Below are positions 62,989-64,000 of a stretch of DNA of 64,000 bases, piece by piece (the stretch's first letter is position 1; each line of letters starts with the position of its first letter). The notes under the pieces are model-generated. The model was not told where the DNA came from and did not search any database. It was given only the letters and a program-made list of their open reading frames with translations. The stretch is from Rhizobium sp. NFR07 (GTDB taxonomy: Bacteria > Pseudomonadota > Alphaproteobacteria > Rhizobiales > Rhizobiaceae). The DNA lies in contig NZ_FOKM01000005.1 in the NCBI RefSeq assembly GCF_900111905.1, positions 124,001 through 188,000 on the forward strand. Direction: 5' to 3'. The position numbers and the translations under genes were made by a program.

Positions 62989-63699
62989 TTGACTAAAACC
63001 GTCATCGACCTCAAAAATGCCGACCTTACTCTTGGCAATGCCGCCGCCTCAGTCCACGTCCTGAAAGGGATCGACCTCACGATCGAGGCGGGCGAGGCTG
63101 TCGGCATTATCGGCCCGTCCGGTTCGGGCAAGTCGACCTTGCTGATGGTGCTGGCGGGGCTCGAGCGGCTGGACAGCGGCGAGATCGTCATCGATGGCGC
63201 GCCGCTCCACACCTTCTCGGAAGACAAGCTGGCGGAATTCCGCGGCCGCAATATCGGCATCGTCTTCCAGTCGTTCCACCTGATCGCCAACATGACGGCC
63301 TTGGAAAATGTCGCCGTGCCGCTGGAACTCGCCGGCTCGAAGGACGCGTTCGACATCGCAAGGCGCGAACTGACGGCCGTCGGCCTCGGCGAACGGCTGA
63401 ACCACTATCCCGGCCAGCTTTCCGGCGGCGAGCAGCAGCGCGTCGCTATCGCCCGCGCGCTCGCCCCCTCGCCCGCCTTACTGATTGCCGACGAGCCGAC
63501 CGGGAACCTCGATACCGAGACCGGCAGGCAGATTGCCGATCTTCTGTTTGCCAAGCAGGCCGAGCGCGCCATGACTTTGCTTCTCGTCACCCATGATAAC
63601 AGCCTTGCAGCCCGTTGCACCCGACAGGTTCGAGTGCGCTCCGGCGAGATCGTCGAGGACAGCGCGAACCAAAGCCTCGGCCGGGCGGTGTCCGCATGA
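62989..63699 (+). CDS. ybbA: ABC transporter ATP-binding protein (YbbA/LolD-like)
   Basis: A 236-residue ATPase of the MacB/LolD type: Walker A IIGPSGSGKSTLLMVLAGL, VFQSFHLIANMTALENV (Q-loop), signature LSGGEQQRVAIARAL, Walker B LLIADEPTGNLD, and VTHDNSLAAR. Such ATPases pair with FtsX-like permeases to move lipids or peptides across the envelope, driven mechanically. It starts with TTG at 62989, a weaker start. The stop overlaps the permease start by 4 bp (ATGA). Divergent from tesA. Confidence 0.9.
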   Translation: MTKTVIDLKNADLTLGNAAASVHVLKGIDLTIEAGEAVGIIGPSGSGKSTLLMVLAGLERLDSGEIVIDGAPLHTFSEDKLAEFRGRNIGIVFQSFHLIANMTALENVAVPLELAGSKDAFDIARRELTAVGLGERLNHYPGQLSGGEQQRVAIARALAPSPALLIADEPTGNLDTETGRQIADLLFAKQAERAMTLLLVTHDNSLAARCTRQVRVRSGEIVEDSANQSLGRAVSA

Positions 63700-64000
63700 G
63701 CCCGGCGATGGCCCGGCTTTCGATTGCCTTTCGCCTTGCCCTGCGCGAGATGCGCGGCGGCCTCGGCGGCTTCTACATCTTCCTCGGCTGCATCGCGCTC
63801 GGAACCGGCGCGATTGCGACCGTCAACTCCGTCTCGACGGCAATCACCGGAGCCATATCGAGCCAGGGCCAATCGCTGCTTGCAGGCGACCTGCGTTTCG
63901 AGCTCAACAATCGCGAAGCCAGCGAACCGGAAACGGCCTTCCTCGAGGGTCTCGGCGAGGTCAGCGTGTCGACCGGCCTGCGATCCATGGCGCGCAAGGC
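63696..64000 (+). CDS. ybbP: FtsX-like ABC permease (YbbP type), N-terminal part
   Basis: The frame begins at ATG 63696, overlapping the ATPase stop by 4 bp, and is open at the window edge. The visible ~101 residues show a first transmembrane helix (about 22-45, GFYIFLGCIALGTGAIATVN) preceded by FRLALREMRGG. Then comes the start of a periplasmic domain (SVSTAITGAISSQGQSLLAGDLRFEL). This is the N-terminal anatomy of FtsX/MacB-like permeases. Identity as YbbP rests on the tesA-ybbA context. Confidence 0.85.
   Translation, partial: MSPAMARLSIAFRLALREMRGGLGGFYIFLGCIALGTGAIATVNSVSTAITGAISSQGQSLLAGDLRFELNNREASEPETAFLEGLGEVSVSTGLRSMARK

Overview
The window looks like a chromosomal segment of a member of the Rhizobiaceae (Rhizobium / Neorhizobium / Agrobacterium group, Alphaproteobacteria). 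The DNA is GC-rich. Gene order is typical of rhizobial main chromosomes: atpHAG; mdh-sucCDAB with lpdA nearby; sdhCDAB; tsaD-gpsA divergent from hemC-hemD followed by a mitofilin-like gene and a HemY_N gene; and tesA divergent from an FtsX-type ABC pair. An Omp19-like lipoprotein and an IalB-family protein, both common in Rhizobiales/Brucella, support this. No species is named, and no rRNA, tRNA, CRISPR, prophage or complete insertion sequence was recognised.

Layout. 1-3.1 kb: atpG (cut by the window edge), atpA and atpH, then a small membrane protein. 3.2-13.4 kb: priA, an OLD/RecF-like AAA ATPase, a lysophospholipid-type acyltransferase, xerC, two tandem TraB/GumN-family genes and a BCCT (BetT-like) transporter; two rhizobial REP/BIME-like inverted hairpin pairs lie here. 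13.5-30.2 kb: central carbon metabolism on the minus strand. This holds cytochrome b561, lpdA, a DUF4241 protein, a MAPEG protein, sucB, sucA, sucD, sucC and mdh (2-oxoglutarate dehydrogenase, succinyl-CoA synthetase, malate dehydrogenase), then zapE, an Omp19-like lipoprotein and sdhBADC. Most of the lower TCA cycle is therefore encoded within about 16 kb.

30.4-43.9 kb: a His-rich exported protein, a minus-strand housekeeping run (tsaD, gpsA, YciI, EVE, methyltransferase), a plus-strand heme/envelope run (hemC, hemD, Mic60-like, HemY_N, TerB, amidotransferase), an MFS exporter, yggT-yggU, ppa and a GNAT acetyltransferase. 44-55.2 kb: typA, a three-gene ABC importer with an iron/phosphonate/thiamine-type binding protein, an M3 oligopeptidase, a MarR regulator coupled to a Bcr/CflA efflux pump, and argG. 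55.3-64 kb: a ParDE module whose toxin frame is broken by a nonsense codon, an SDR and a LysE exporter, two very small membrane proteins, rlmN, ialB, an ECF sigma factor without an adjacent anti-sigma gene, DUF1232, phhB, thpR, tesA, and a divergent ABC exporter that runs off the window.

Most of the window is core genome, and I did not find a convincing new multi-gene defence or biosynthetic system. The most interesting signals are regulatory. They are a perfect 13-bp terminator hairpin for ppa embedded in the coding sequence of the convergent yggU; terminator-like hairpins that abut the start codons of an ABC operon and of lysE; a hairpin between a strong Shine-Dalgarno and the sucA start; an 18-bp operator-like inverted repeat ahead of mdh; an inverted repeat ahead of sdhC; and the two REP-like pairs that share architecture but not stem sequence. 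All reading is by eye, so starts and family names are best judgments rather than search results.
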